A DNA stretch of 64,000 nucleotides, taken from contig AP031351.1 of assembly GCA_037833965.1 (NCBI GenBank), forward strand, positions 19,356,501 through 19,420,500. The letters run 5' to 3'. The notes below the pieces were generated by a model. That model made no database searches. It saw nothing but the letters and a program-made list of their open reading frames with translations, and was not told the origin of the DNA. The translations under genes were made by a program, and so were the position numbers. Position 1 is the stretch's first letter; every line of letters begins with the position of its first letter. The DNA is from Marchantia polymorpha subsp. ruderalis. Lineage: Eukaryota; Streptophyta; Marchantiopsida; Marchantiales; Marchantiaceae. Below, one piece after another: positions 40,171 to 54,897 of this stretch.

Positions 40171-43100
40171 TAGGTCTTTGTACATCCTCCCGCTATTTGA
40201 GTCTTCTAGATCCGTTCCTTCGGATTAGGACCTCATTGTACTCCGCAGGCCGATCTTTTCTACTACCGATTCTTCGGACTTCCTATTCCTACTTAGCATT
40301 TCTAGTAAAAAGGCTTATTCTCTTCTAATCTAAGTACTACTACCTCAAAAGTTAAAACTTGCATGGATTTTCCGTCCTAACTACTTCATTTCTGAAAAAA
40401 CAAAAATACTGCACTACCACAACCCCCTCACTCTTCTCAAATGCAAGACTATTGAGAAGTTTTGAAAGAACAAATCCGAATGTTGAAAAGTTATGTTTTG
40501 AGTATGTGCTTGAGTTTATCATGCTAAAAATGGATTGGATGCTATGTAAATCTTTCCAAGAGTAAACACCGGCTACTCCATACTACAATGATGTTTTGTG
40601 TCGATCAATGAACATCTTGAATCACAACAAGTTATTGGTCTTCTATTGACGGGATGCGATAATCAACTTTGTATACTGCATGCACAAGTTTTATTTCTTG
40701 TCATCCGAGATTGCTATCAAATTGTGAGATAGATTTATTAAAATATCTTTGAGTTTAGATTCTTATGCATGACTAAGTCCTTCATCTAGACACCATGGAT
40801 ACAGTTGATAAGCAAGACCATATGCGTCAATGTACATGAATTGAGTCGTTGTGATGCCAATCAAAACAAATCTTGTAATTATTTAGATGAATTCAACGTG
40901 CCAGTGGCACATGGTGCAAATTTTTTTGAAAATTGATGAAAATTGGAAAAAACCTCGGACAAAGTTACAATATCTTATTGATCTTTAACAATAAGCTAGT
41001 CCATAAGCTCAAAAATATCCAAACAAATGTGATATCAACAATGATATTTTTTATTCAACCGCGTTCAATATTTTGTGCTGCACTAGTAGCACCATCAACA
41101 AAATCACGTTTGAAAATGATATAAAAAAATAGTTTTTTTGATTTAAAAATTGAGTTGAAGTAGTGTTGGATTGAATCCCATGTGGTTGACTCAAAGCTTA
41201 ACCAATGAAGTCAACTTCTTTTGGTTTTGATGGTTCTCAATTTCACTTTTATTGCATGATGATTATCAAAAAATTTGAGAATGTTTTTACACTTCCTTTA
41301 GCAAAGAGTAAAAAATCTCAAATGATTAGCCAGAATGTTAAATTACAATGCTATCTACTACTTTCTGTGTCTTTGTTGCACAAAAAATGTACTTTATCAT
41401 AAGATGTAGAGCATGCAAATTACATCATTGAAAAAATGTGTTTGTTTATTTAGTCTTTAGCAAGATCCAAAGCTACATATTTACGGAGATATTATCAGTG
41501 ACGGCGCTAGCAAAGACCGTGTTTGGATGTTTTCTGATAACACAATTAATGTCTAGAGCAATCCATCCTTATTTGTCAATGCATACAAACTCCAAGAACA
41601 AACTTGCTGAAAATGCTATCATGTAATTTACGACATGTTCACTGTGAATATAAGACAACCTTTAAGTCATGAGACAAATAGGTGATAACAAAGGAGACGA
41701 CTTGGTAGTTTAGATCTTCTTAATCTCATTATAACATAAATCCAACAAATCATTGGGCAACATTTTAATTTTTTTAAGCAAGTTTGTATCTTCCATGCGT
41801 GAAACGATGTTCCGGTTCAATAACAATGATAAGCAAAAGCTTTTTGAAACTTTTTCTCGGTGGAACCGTTGATCATTTATAACAAAAATGATCTCATAGA
41901 TGATTGGCTGTTCATTTTTTGTCTTGTTGCCTTTGATTAAAGAAATGAAGCTCCATTTTTCTTCAAACTTGTATATCATTCAAGTAGATCATTTATGTTC
42001 ATGTCATTCACTGATTTTTTGAATGGAGTACAACTGTAGAGATCAACCATCACATTTTTGTATTTTTGTGGTAATTCACTAGCAGTTGGCAATGCTTGCA
42101 TACTGCATATTGCTAACTTTTTGATGATCGGCCGTTTTTTAAGCTTGAATGATTCTCAAACATTATTAGTTTTTTGTACGCACTTCTTGACGGCAAGTTG
42201 ATTCCAATCATTTAGTAGATTGTAAACGTCTATAATTTTCAAAGTTTTCATTTCAATAATCTCTATAGTCATAGCCACACTTATTTGCTATTGCCAAAAA
42301 ACTCAATCAATCTAGTAGTTTAAAATTTGATTTCAAATTTCAAATTTCAAACCCAATTTCATACCAATTAATAAACCTTATTGAACCTAATTGCAAAAAA
42401 CTTGATGGTGCCAGCATTGGATGAAAGCCATCAAAATGATGCAAAAAATGTTGTAGTTCTTATTTTCTCCTAAATATAAGAGTACACATTGTTCACATCA
42501 ATACTTATGATGATGTTTTTGAATAAATATCAGATGTGAAATCAAAATCATTTTAATTTTGCTGATCAGATATACATCGCTTTGATATATTGAAAATTCA
42601 AGAGTAAATCCTTGATCGAATGTCATGAATTCAATTCATCTGAGTAATCAATCAAATTCCAAATAATGTTGAAATTTCTTGACGTTTCCATCATTGATCA
42701 TGATGATTTGATAAAGTTTGAATAAGATGCAATTCTCTTATATGAATATCACAAAGTAACAAAGTTGTATCATCATATGGAGTTTATTGCATCACATTAA
42801 ATAAAATTTTTGAATGACTTTTCCAAATTCTTTGTTAGGAAATTATAGCAATTTAAATTCTATTTAGAATCAAAAAATAACAATTCCAAGTCAAAATTAC
42901 AAAGTCATACGTCGCAGCCATTAGTATCGGAAATTTTAGTGGTAGTCACAACGCGCAATAAGAAAACAGTTTTGGCGTGACAAAACTATTTTTAATCCCA
43001 ACAATGTGAAAAAAATTGTTAGGATGATGATGGTCTTTATTGTCAAGAAGCTCTTAAAGCCCAAAAAGGACAGTTTAAGGTCAGAGTCCCTAGTGACAAC

Positions 43101-46100
43101 TGTGATGCGCAACAAAAGATGGATGTTGATAAAAAATGAATTTGTTGTGACAAAAGATTTCAAACATAACGGTGAAAAACAACATCAGCAAAGAATGCTT
43201 TTTCTTTTAAAAGAAATCCTTACGGCAAGATAATAGTTGTTGTTAAAAAATCCTAACAATCAAACCAACCATCACTTTTAAGAATACTATCAGCCATCTA
43301 GCATGAAATTTCTTGGACTTTTGCTTAAAACTAAAACCTCAACTTGATTATTTAAGATCATGAGGCCCATTGCAAATTTTTTTCAATTTGACACATTTTT
43401 TGAGTAATGTTCACATCTATAAACTTTTATAGCTAACCTTAGAAGTAACTGAAGTCTTGAAAGCGACATATGAGTGAAAGAAATACATATTTTCTTCAAC
43501 ATCACAAGTACAACTCCAACTATTTGGCAAAACAAGATGGTGTCACAAAGTCTGACAGATCACAATATGAAGATGATTACTATTTGCTATGAGAGAGACA
43601 AAGAGAAGAGCAACCTAACTTTAAGAATTTAGATTAAATGATAAGGTTCAAACCTTTTACCTACAATCACAAGAATTCAAAAAAAATTCAAGAGTAGGTT
43701 GCAAGCATAGTTAAACAATATTTACAAACTTTAGTTTTGAAACAATTAGATGAGTATGATAATTATACTATGATATTCATTGCAAAAAATTGTCAAATAA
43801 TTTGTATATTTTCTTCAAGTTGATGAGCTTCAAGATGAAGGCTTATGACACAAAGATTCAAATCATATTTGATCATCTTGTGTTTGAGTTTTAGAATCTT
43901 GGAGCGGAGATAATCAATGACAAATAAAAATTCTACATCGTTTGAGATCAATAATTGCTTCATATTAATCTTTTTCATGTGTATTGATTCAGTGTGATCA
44001 ACATAAAGTTGTAAATGATTTGTTAACTGATGATTTACAACATAAGATGATGTAACATCTTCATCGTACTTTTATTCCAATAAAGGACTAAATGTGATTC
44101 AATTTTGGTAATATTTAAGAAATGACAAGTATGACAAGCGTGTTGAATTCAAGAATTTATAGATTCTTAGAAAAAAGATTGATCTTGAATCACATTCAAT
44201 GTCATATTGGAAGAAGGAACTAGATGAAATGACAATATCATTATCTCCTATAAGTGATTGTTTGTCTATCACACATGATGTGATAGTGATTGATAGAAGT
44301 CAAACAATAAACCAAATAAATGAAAAGATTTTTTTTTCATCTGTTATCTACTCATCAATATTCTGAAGATCAATTACAAGATCACAAAACACATGTGATC
44401 TTGAATCTTTGTTCCAAAACTTTTCATTTGAAACTTATCAGCAAGATTATCATACAACATGTTTGACATTTTTTTGCAATGATATTGTTACACTTGAATT
44501 TCAAATAGTAAAAGAAATGTCATACTCAAGATTGCTTAGTCTAGTTGGACACCTAAATGATCTAAATTAGCTTAATTTAGACATTTGTTTAGTCTTAGTT
44601 TAGGAGATGTGTAAATGTGAGCTTTATTTGGCATTTGGAGTGCATATCACTGGTCAAATTGTTCAATGAACATTAACTAATTCGATTGCAGCACACCCTT
44701 CAAACCAAAATTGCACAAACTTTTGCAAAAGTTTTCCTTTTGTTATCTTAAAACAAAAATTGTTCTTTTGTCATCGCAAAACGGTAAGATCTGACTCCAC
44801 AGTGCTGAAATACTCCAAAGTCCAAGAAATAAGGTGGCTAAGATACCACAAAAATCCATCAGATTTGAAAATCTACATCCAATTAAAACTCCAACCTTCC
44901 TTGAAGACTAATCCAGTAGAGAACACATAGATACTTTGCTTGAGGATAGTTCAGATCGTTAAGCACTGAGCAAGAGCTTATGCTTGTCGGAGATAATAGC
45001 TTGTGCTACCACACAAGTTTGTGAAAATGTGGTACTACAGAGCTGAAAAAGAAGATGATTTGAAAAGCACGTTGTTGTTGCAGAATCATAAATAGAAGCG
45101 ATGTTGTTCTAGAGTTTGCTTTGTTGATTTGGATCAAATTTGTCATCAATAGAGTCAGTCCATAAATCCATGCCATTGATTAAATCTTGGATATGATATA
45201 TTGAAACGCCATAGTCATCGTTGATAACAGTGACTTGATGCGTTAAAGTTTGCAATTGCGTCAAGAGTAAGCGTTCAATAACAAAGTCAAGTAGGTCATC
45301 CAAGATAGCTTACTTTTGATCCAATAGCATCGTCAACCCCCTTGAATTGAGCAAAAAGTAATTGCTAAATTTGAGATGAAGTGATGCATAGCAAGGAGAC
45401 CCATCCACCATAAGCAAGGTGGAGCCGAAGTTGATTTCTTAGTTCCGATATGCGCAAGTATCAAGATACACATATGTATATTATGAGATGATTTTTTAGA
45501 TATAATAATCTATTACTTTTACAACATATCATCTACGTTGATTTAATTTTACAAATTTCATTTTTTATAATCAAATAAAATTAGTTATTTGATCATAATA
45601 AGGCATAAGTTTTTTCTGTTTCATTGGAAATTTTTATCAATCATGATCAAACTGATTGTAATTTTTTACTATTCAAAAATAAAATTATAATTTATATAAT
45701 AGACTTTATACATGAATAAATATTTTATCTAAAAAATAGTATAGATTAAATTGAGAACTAAGCTTAAAATTTAGTTCTCAAAATTTTCGTTTTTTACTGA
45801 ACATTTCCATTATTAATATAGTTATTAGAATATAAATTGAGATTATATAACTCAATATAAGATATCTTTAAATTCTAACATTAGAATTAAGCCTATAAAT
45901 TTTTTTAAGAAATTCATTTTGAATACAAATTGATTCCAAATAAAAAAAATTTAATTATTTTTTTCAATTTACAATACATTTTCAATGTTAAGATTTTTGG
46001 TTAATTATTAAGTCTTATAGTTTATCATGTGGTTAATTTTTTATGTGGTCATTTTAATCAACTACATATTTGTGCAATAAATTCTACGCATAATGCATAT

Positions 46101-46399
46101 CCACTATGTGTAAGTTTTCCTGACTTTTGTTTTTCAGTAACTGACATGTTTATATTATTTAATACTAAGATTATAAATAAAGTTGAAATACATTTTCTAC
46201 AATTTTAACAAGATCTGTATACTTTGATTTTATTATCATTTTCATGCAGAATATTGTAGATTATCCGATCAAAATTATTGAACTCCAGTGACAAAGTACA
46301 TGGTAAGTAAAAAACAACACTTTTTCTTCTGGAAGATGTTATTTACCTTTTGAAAATGAGTCTCAAAGATATATGGGTTTGTCCGACAAGCAACATCTT
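40171..46399. other. AT-rich decayed DNA without assignable genes
   Basis: Visibly lower GC than the flanks, with frequent A/T runs and only short ORFs on both strands (for example minus 41,710-41,979, 89 codons, and minus 45,109-45,303, 64 codons). I could not connect these to a family. It is probably old transposon sequence eroded by mutation. Confidence 0.5.
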
Positions 46400-47020
46400 A
46401 TATCGGTTTACGAGAGATTTGCTTGATGGGATCCATCAAATTTCAATTTACCCATTGGGACCTCACAAAACGATACACATCATCGTCAAATCGTCTCCTT
46501 AAGAACACACCGTTGTTTCAAGGATGAATTTGTCCACAACAATTCATGTGCTCAGAAATCTTCATTGTGGTGGTCTTGTGCTGTAGATCTACTAGAGCAG
46601 AAACTTGATGATTTTACGAAAGAACTTACAATTACTGGAGGTTGAAGGTGTAGTGCCAGTGGCATTGAACCCTCTCTCACTGTTTCCAAATCCAAAAGGT
46701 ATTTCTTCGATTCAATGTGCTTGTGCATATTGATTTTTGAACGCGAGTGCAAATCTTAATGTCTAGAAACTTCGATAAATTCGAAATTGGATTGAGAAAT
46801 CTTGCAATTGAGAGTAATCCAATTTTGTTAAACTCTAGTGGCAAGCCGTCGAAACCATCGCAGTAACACGAATTAAAACATATTCGCACCAGAACATTTA
46901 TTAGAACTAACCCAAGGTGTGTCTTCGGTGAGATCTCATCAGATAAATTGAAACTTGATGGGTCCCATCAAAAAATTTACATTTTGTTGGGGTCCCATCA
47001 AGCAAATCTCTCAACCATAT
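46400..47020. mobile_element. MITE-like inverted-repeat element
   Basis: The left end ATATCGGTTTACGAGAGATT, continuing TGCTTGATGGGATCCATCAA, is mirrored by the right end (47,020 leftwards ATATGGTTGAGAGATTTGCT, continuing TGATGGGACC). A further TTTCAATTTA is inverted at 46,441 and 46,942. The right arm carries an extra ~30-bp duplication of the GATGGGACC unit. About 620 bp with no transposase. The target duplication was not resolved. Confidence 0.6.
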
Positions 47021-48260
47021 CTGATGTAAATCAAGAAACAAGACACTTAATTATTTCGGTGTTTACTTCATTTGAGGGAGTGAATCTGTGGTCGAATCTT
47101 GGGCTTTGTGTAAACGGTCATCTCATCGGCATCATCTGAGAAAGTAATCCAGATGCTGCGACGAATAGTAAAAGTCTTTTGGCCTCGAGAAAGATCTAGT
47201 TTAAGTAAGCTAGCATACTTTACCATGAGTTACTGATTTATCCGCAACATGGAACTTTGTGTAGGTAATGTTGGACTTGACAATACTAATGTTTGAACTA
47301 AGGCGTGTTCTCAAAGTGCAGAATTAATTTTGTGAAAAAATCCAACAGGCACTTGAGAAACTAGCTTGGTCATGACTTCCTCGTTCCTAGCTAATAGATC
47401 ACCGACGCGGATGAAGTCCTGACCTACCAAAAATACCATGTCCTGTCTCACCACTCAGTCTTAAGGCAACTGAGTGATGATTTAGGATAGAGAAAGTACC
47501 AAACTGCGGACGAAGTACGAAAATCGTCAGGGCGACATTTCTGATAACAAAAAGACACTTTTTTAAGAGTCGGATCGATACTGCCACTTACCTTTCTGAT
47601 CCACAAGTGATCCCAGCGTATAGCATCCGGCGCCTTCTTTCGCTACGAACACAGCCAACTTAAGAAGCACTGACACGCAGTTCGGTAAACAAAGACATCC
47701 ACCACATGACTTTCTCATCATGTTCCCGCAGACATATAACAGACGTCATCTACACTCCTGCTACTGTCCATGAGAAACAACTCTGCTACAAAGATGACAA
47801 ACTCTCTTCATACAGCGTTCACAGCTATCTGTAGAGTGCAATCTTTCGATACAAATCGCAAGTGACGACATTCATAGCGCCAGAAGGTTTTGGCGGAACC
47901 TCAGTAGTCATCATAAATCCCAGCTTCATGTGTTTTGACATCCGTTAGTCATACTCTCACGATCAGTCCTGCTCATAGGCTTCGGACTTTTCCCGGAAAT
48001 TGTGTCAGAGCCGTCTTTCTCTCTATCAGTACGACTGAGGTTTTCGTTTATTCTGCAAGGTACTTGCACTTTGATCAGACACAACTCCCTTCAACCGTTC
48101 CCAAATGGGAAGTAAATTTCTACTTGAGCCCCAGCGAGAAAGACATCAAATAGAGGCTACTGCCAGTTAACAACGAGTAGCTTCTTGGACATCGTGAATC
48201 ATATGTGAGCCCAGAGATCTCGAGGGGGCAAAATGGTCACGAAGATCTATGTACATGACC
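47021..48260. other. Intergenic DNA downstream of presenilin
   Basis: Should include the 3' UTR of the minus-strand presenilin gene in its right-hand part. No other coding signal, RNA gene or repeat was recognised. Confidence 0.5.
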
Positions 48261-49763
48261 CTAAAAGTATACATAATGCGTAGATAGGTTTACCATAAAT
48301 GGATCCACGATGAACCTTGTCAGGAGGTAAAAAATTACGCCAAGTGTGATAGAGATAGGAAGAGCTGGAAGAGCACGCCTCCACACTGTCAGGAGAATGA
48401 GCGTGGACCCAAGCCCAGCAACAATGGCCAGATAGCAAGCATAAACTGTCATCATATCATACATGGCTGCCCTGCCAACCAGGACGCTGTAAAATATGAA
48501 GTCTCCCAGTCCTAACTTGATGGCACCAGACAAAACGCCACTTTCTCCATTTCCAACAACATCTTCTAGGAGTGCCTCAATGTTTACAGCTTCACTCCTT
48601 GCAGCAGAGGGAAAGCTGCTCTCTACACCATCCATAATGACAGTTGAATGTGGTGGAATCAATGCCTGAGCCTGTGAGCTTACCAGTGGCACTGTGTCCT
48701 CTTCATCAGAAGAAGAGCTTCTCCTCGTCGTCCACCTCTCTACAACAGCAGGTCCATTCTCTTGGTGATCGTTCGTATTGTTTAAAAGCAACCCACCAAC
48801 ACCTTGTTGTTGCTGGCCTGACTGCTCTGGAACCTGTGATTCAATCCGGAGTGCCGAGATTCCAATGGGCCTAACATTATCGTTGTTCCGGGCTGGCTCA
48901 GGCATGTCGATGGCTGCTGGCTGGCCTGTAACGAGATTCGCAACATTTCCAGAGACAGGAGTTGTGGTGACTCGTCGTCTCCACCTCGGCGGAGGCCGAG
49001 TAGCTACTGCAGCAGGGCCTGAGGCACTGGAGTTACGTGAAACTGCGGAGGGCGAAGTCGGCAGCGAAGCTATGTAACGTGTTGTAGGTCGTGCCTCGTA
49101 AATAAGAGCAGGTATATCTTCGTCTCGTGCAATTGCAAGCTCTACCAGCATATTCAAAGGTCCCCCAGGAAGCAAAACAGCAACAACGTCGTAAAGTGCC
49201 ATGGCCATGAGTAGCACCCAAGTGGTCCATTCTGGGAGCATAGTGAACCAGTATGCAACCAGCACCCCTATCATCACAAGGTATCCTTGTGTAACAAAAA
49301 TTGGCATTTTGGAAAAAAAAACGGCCAAAACTCCCACCGTTGCAAAATTATACAGCAACACGGCAAAAGTCACAGCATCGATCGGTATCGAAAAACTTTG
49401 AATCAAAAGTACCGCCACTCCTCCTCCCATATATGCCAAAACCATGAAGGCTGAAAAACCCATGTATGCCCTCAAGCACTTCGTGCAACGGAAGTAAAAC
49501 AGCAGAACCAGTAAAAAGGTTACAATCGCCACGATAATGACAAAAACCAGGGCATTCAGCACTGCACCTCCAAGTTTCTCAGAGAAAGAATCGGTTGGCT
49601 GTTCGTCGTAGACCAACATGGCAATACTGTTAACTGGAGCATCCGAGCCATGGGGTGCCAGACTTTGCACCAGAAGTACCACCAGCAGCATACAAATGGA
49701 GACAGGGGTAACAATGCCCACGATTTCTGAACCCAAACTCTCCAATATATTCCCCTCCGTCAT
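48261..49763 (-). CDS. PS: Presenilin, catalytic subunit of gamma-secretase
   Basis: Single-exon gene of 500 codons. ATG at 49,763 (MTEGNILESLG) is chosen; the frame runs 17 codons further up but without an ATG. Presenilins are intramembrane aspartyl proteases that work with nicastrin, APH-1 and PEN-2. Nine hydrophobic segments are visible, six before and three after a long loop. The catalytic motifs are ALYDVVA (Asp192) in segment six and LGLGDF (Asp421) in segment seven, and the PAL motif is at 466-468. The loop between them, about residues 235-405, is hydrophilic and low complexity (Ser, Arg, Gln, acidic) and should hold the autocatalytic cleavage site. The length is somewhat greater than typical plant presenilins because of this loop. 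All key residues are intact. The next gene, DHS, lies upstream in the same orientation. Confidence 0.96.
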   Translation of the reverse strand: MTEGNILESLGSEIVGIVTPVSICMLLVVLLVQSLAPHGSDAPVNSIAMLVYDEQPTDSFSEKLGGAVLNALVFVIIVAIVTFLLVLLFYFRCTKCLRAYMGFSAFMVLAYMGGGVAVLLIQSFSIPIDAVTFAVLLYNFATVGVLAVFFSKMPIFVTQGYLVMIGVLVAYWFTMLPEWTTWVLLMAMALYDVVAVLLPGGPLNMLVELAIARDEDIPALIYEARPTTRYIASLPTSPSAVSRNSSASGPAAVATRPPPRWRRRVTTTPVSGNVANLVTGQPAAIDMPEPARNNDNVRPIGISALRIESQVPEQSGQQQQGVGGLLLNNTNDHQENGPAVVERWTTRRSSSSDEEDTVPLVSSQAQALIPPHSTVIMDGVESSFPSAARSEAVNIEALLEDVVGNGESGVLSGAIKLGLGDFIFYSVLVGRAAMYDMMTVYACYLAIVAGLGSTLILLTVWRRALPALPISITLGVIFYLLTRFIVDPFMVNLSTHYVYF

Positions 49764-52573
49764 CCCTGCCCACTTGTGACACGGGCCCTGGGGCTTGTAA
49801 CCTCGACCGATCACGGGATGTCACCGACGCCAGGTGAGTCAGTGAGACGAGCTATTTGGTGCTCATTCACGGTCATACACCAATTCACGACAAAGCCTTC
49901 AGCACCATGGCAAGAGATCACCTCCGACAACTTCCATGGCAGTTCGTCAATTCTCATGGCACGGCAACGAGCCCTGAACGCACTTCAATTCGCTTACAAA
50001 GCTATTAGGTCTTGCTCCAAAAGACTACAACCGACTCCCATGCCTATCCAGGACGCACAGGGCAAGAATCCAAGGGGGCCTTCGAGTTCCCGACGGCACC
50101 CTGAGTTCATGCCGTGCAGATGCTCGATTGCCCACCATGCTGAGCCACCCCATTGCTCCTCATCCTCGTGCGCATCTTCAAAGTGCAATCTGCAACCTCA
50201 AGTTGCGTCTATCGATCTGTCTCAACGCTTCTGCAGACCCTTCGGATTCGAGTTGTTTGAACTCAAATTGTCGACTCGAGACGTGACGCTTATTCGATGA
50301 CCGAGTTCATGCCGAGAATCTTCCGCATCTGTCAGACACTGCGTAGCAGCGGACGTCATCCGACGAGAAATACCACCAACTTCGTCGTCCTCTCGTCATG
50401 TCGATCCTACTGCGTAATGCCCCTCCCCTTCGTACCATCTTGAACCTGAGCTCCTCTGTCACTGCTCGACCGCGACTGTAGTTGGTGCAGGAACCGCATA
50501 GAGTTCACGATCCGTTCACGTGGTAATTCAGTCCAAGCGTCTGCATCCCCTTCTGCAGATCCCCGCAATTGTAATCTGACCTGCGAAGAAAATACGTTCA
50601 GTATTGCAAAATTCACTGTTCCCCAAGCTTGTCATTTCGGCTGAAATGTACCCAAGCTTTCATAAAATATCAAATGACATCTCTTTTCTTGCGCGCGGGG
50701 CAATAGAAATTGAGGAGCTCTCCGCTAAATTTGGATCTCACACTATTCTTAAATCGCCTGTCCTCGATATTTAAAAAAGGGTTTTCACGTGGCTTTGGGA
50801 TAATCTAGAGTTTGGACGTTGATTGGCATGCATAACTAACTTATGGCGTCCAATTCTAGTGAAACTTGCAAACACATTGTGTACTGCATCATAAATAATA
50901 ATCAGAAATAATCAGAGTTCATAATCAGATAATCAGAAATAACCCCAACCATGAGTCTTCAATGTAGCCTATTCAAATGTATTCAAGTCATCTAGTGAAG
51001 TAAATAGGTTAGGTTTAGAGAATTGTCACGACTTTGAGATCAATTCGTGACAATTCTCTAATGTTTTGGACTGCCAAAAAAGATATAAGTGGCAGATTAT
51101 CTCACGAGACTACGGGAAATCGATTATCTCTTGGAATTATCTGCTGCACATTCAATTGAAATAAGAGTGTAGTGAAACTCGCAAATATAGTCTTTGATAT
51201 TCGTCCATTGTAGACTATAAATATTTATATTACATGCACTTATCTGTATGAGCCTACGGTACTTGGTCCCCTTTCTCTCATTTTCATGTGATGAATGATG
51301 GTTAGGACACTTTCGTTTTTCCTTCTCGAAAATTCGGCCTAATTAGTACGAATCTTGGAAACAATTCCTTTTAGTATCTACATTCAAAATTGGCTCAAAA
51401 ACTTCTCATTTCTCATCCACGGTTCCAACAAATCAGAGCTGTAGAAAGCTAGTTGACTTCACTCGAGTGAGAACGTCTCGAAAGCTGGAACAGACAGTTT
51501 GATTCACGCTCTGGCGAACCCAAGAGTAGTACAATATCGAGTTGAGTCCAGTAATGCCTGCACGTTTTTAGTAACAACCCTCTGAGTGGTCGATATGGCT
51601 CGAATGGTGAATCGAGCTCCTCTTACCATGACGAAGACTATTATTCATAGTGGCTGGTTTTCTACTTTTAGAGAACGTGACATGATTTGGACACATTGGT
51701 GATATTGTCATTCTGTCCTGGCCTAAAACATGCCTCGGTGCCAGATTCTTGTTGATGTCTACCGAATTTCATCTGAGCACAGCTGCGTAAGCCCAAAAAA
51801 ACATCTAGTATCCGTGTACATTGAATTAATTTAGCTCCACTTTAAAAGAGTTTTGAGATGAATCGGACCTTGCAACTAGTTTAGGAGTCCGAAAGTGCGC
51901 TTTGCCCGATGTGACCAAAATATTATCCATTGGGTCATATATGTTGGAATGATAGAAATGTAATAGTTTAGCCAGAGCCGCTTCTTTACAAATCTCTCCC
52001 AATACATTTCCGATGATTTCTAGGAGTCAGCTTGAGAAGCTGATAAAGTGACAATCAAATCCGCTCTCGTCCAATCGAGAGAGAAGATAACTGTTATCTT
52101 CTGAACTCTTGTTACACTCTAATCTGACGCTGGGGGTCAAGGAGTCACTGATTTTTTCAGGTCGTTCTCTATCAGCATAAAGAGACGAGGCATCTACATC
52201 AGAGCCTTACTAAATCTTGTTCCTCAACAGATTTTCATACATGCTTGGCTAAAGTAGCACGCTAAGCTGATGCAGAAGACACTGATGAAATCAGTGCTAA
52301 TACGATCAGTAAGGCCACCCGCAAAAGAAACATTAATAGACCTGAATTTAGAAGGGCAACACTGACAGCACAGATTCGTTCAAAGACTGATATTATAATT
52401 CACAGCCAATGCTCTGAGATCGATCTATTTTGCATAGATAGCACTATTTCGATGTCCGATCTCTGCCGGATATGCTGGAGTCAGAGTTTAAAATACACCT
52501 AAGAGGGATTTGAGACTTGGGGATTATCGCGACCTTCTCCCCTGCCCTCAGCCCTCACGTGAGGCAGCCATTG
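49764..52573. other. Intergenic DNA between DHS and presenilin
   Basis: The left part should hold the presenilin promoter and 5' UTR, the right end the DHS 3' UTR. A plus-strand ORF at 49,776-50,300 begins without ATG and overlaps the presenilin 5' region; it is Ser/Pro/His-rich with no domain. A near-palindrome, TTAGAGAATTGTCACGA ... GTGACAATTCTCTAA, is at 51,015-51,062. No other gene seen. Confidence 0.5.
51015..51062. repeat. Inverted repeat with 15-bp arms
   Basis: TTAGAGAATTGTCAC (from about 51,015) pairs with GTGACAATTCTCTAA (to about 51,062), with an ~18-bp loop. Could form a cruciform or mark a small element. Function unknown. Confidence 0.6.

Positions 52574-54897
<2,324 letters not shown>

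Noticed and set aside
49776..50300. 174-codon plus-strand ORF antisense to the presenilin 5' end
   Set aside because: Begins without ATG, has no domain, and overlaps the expected presenilin leader.
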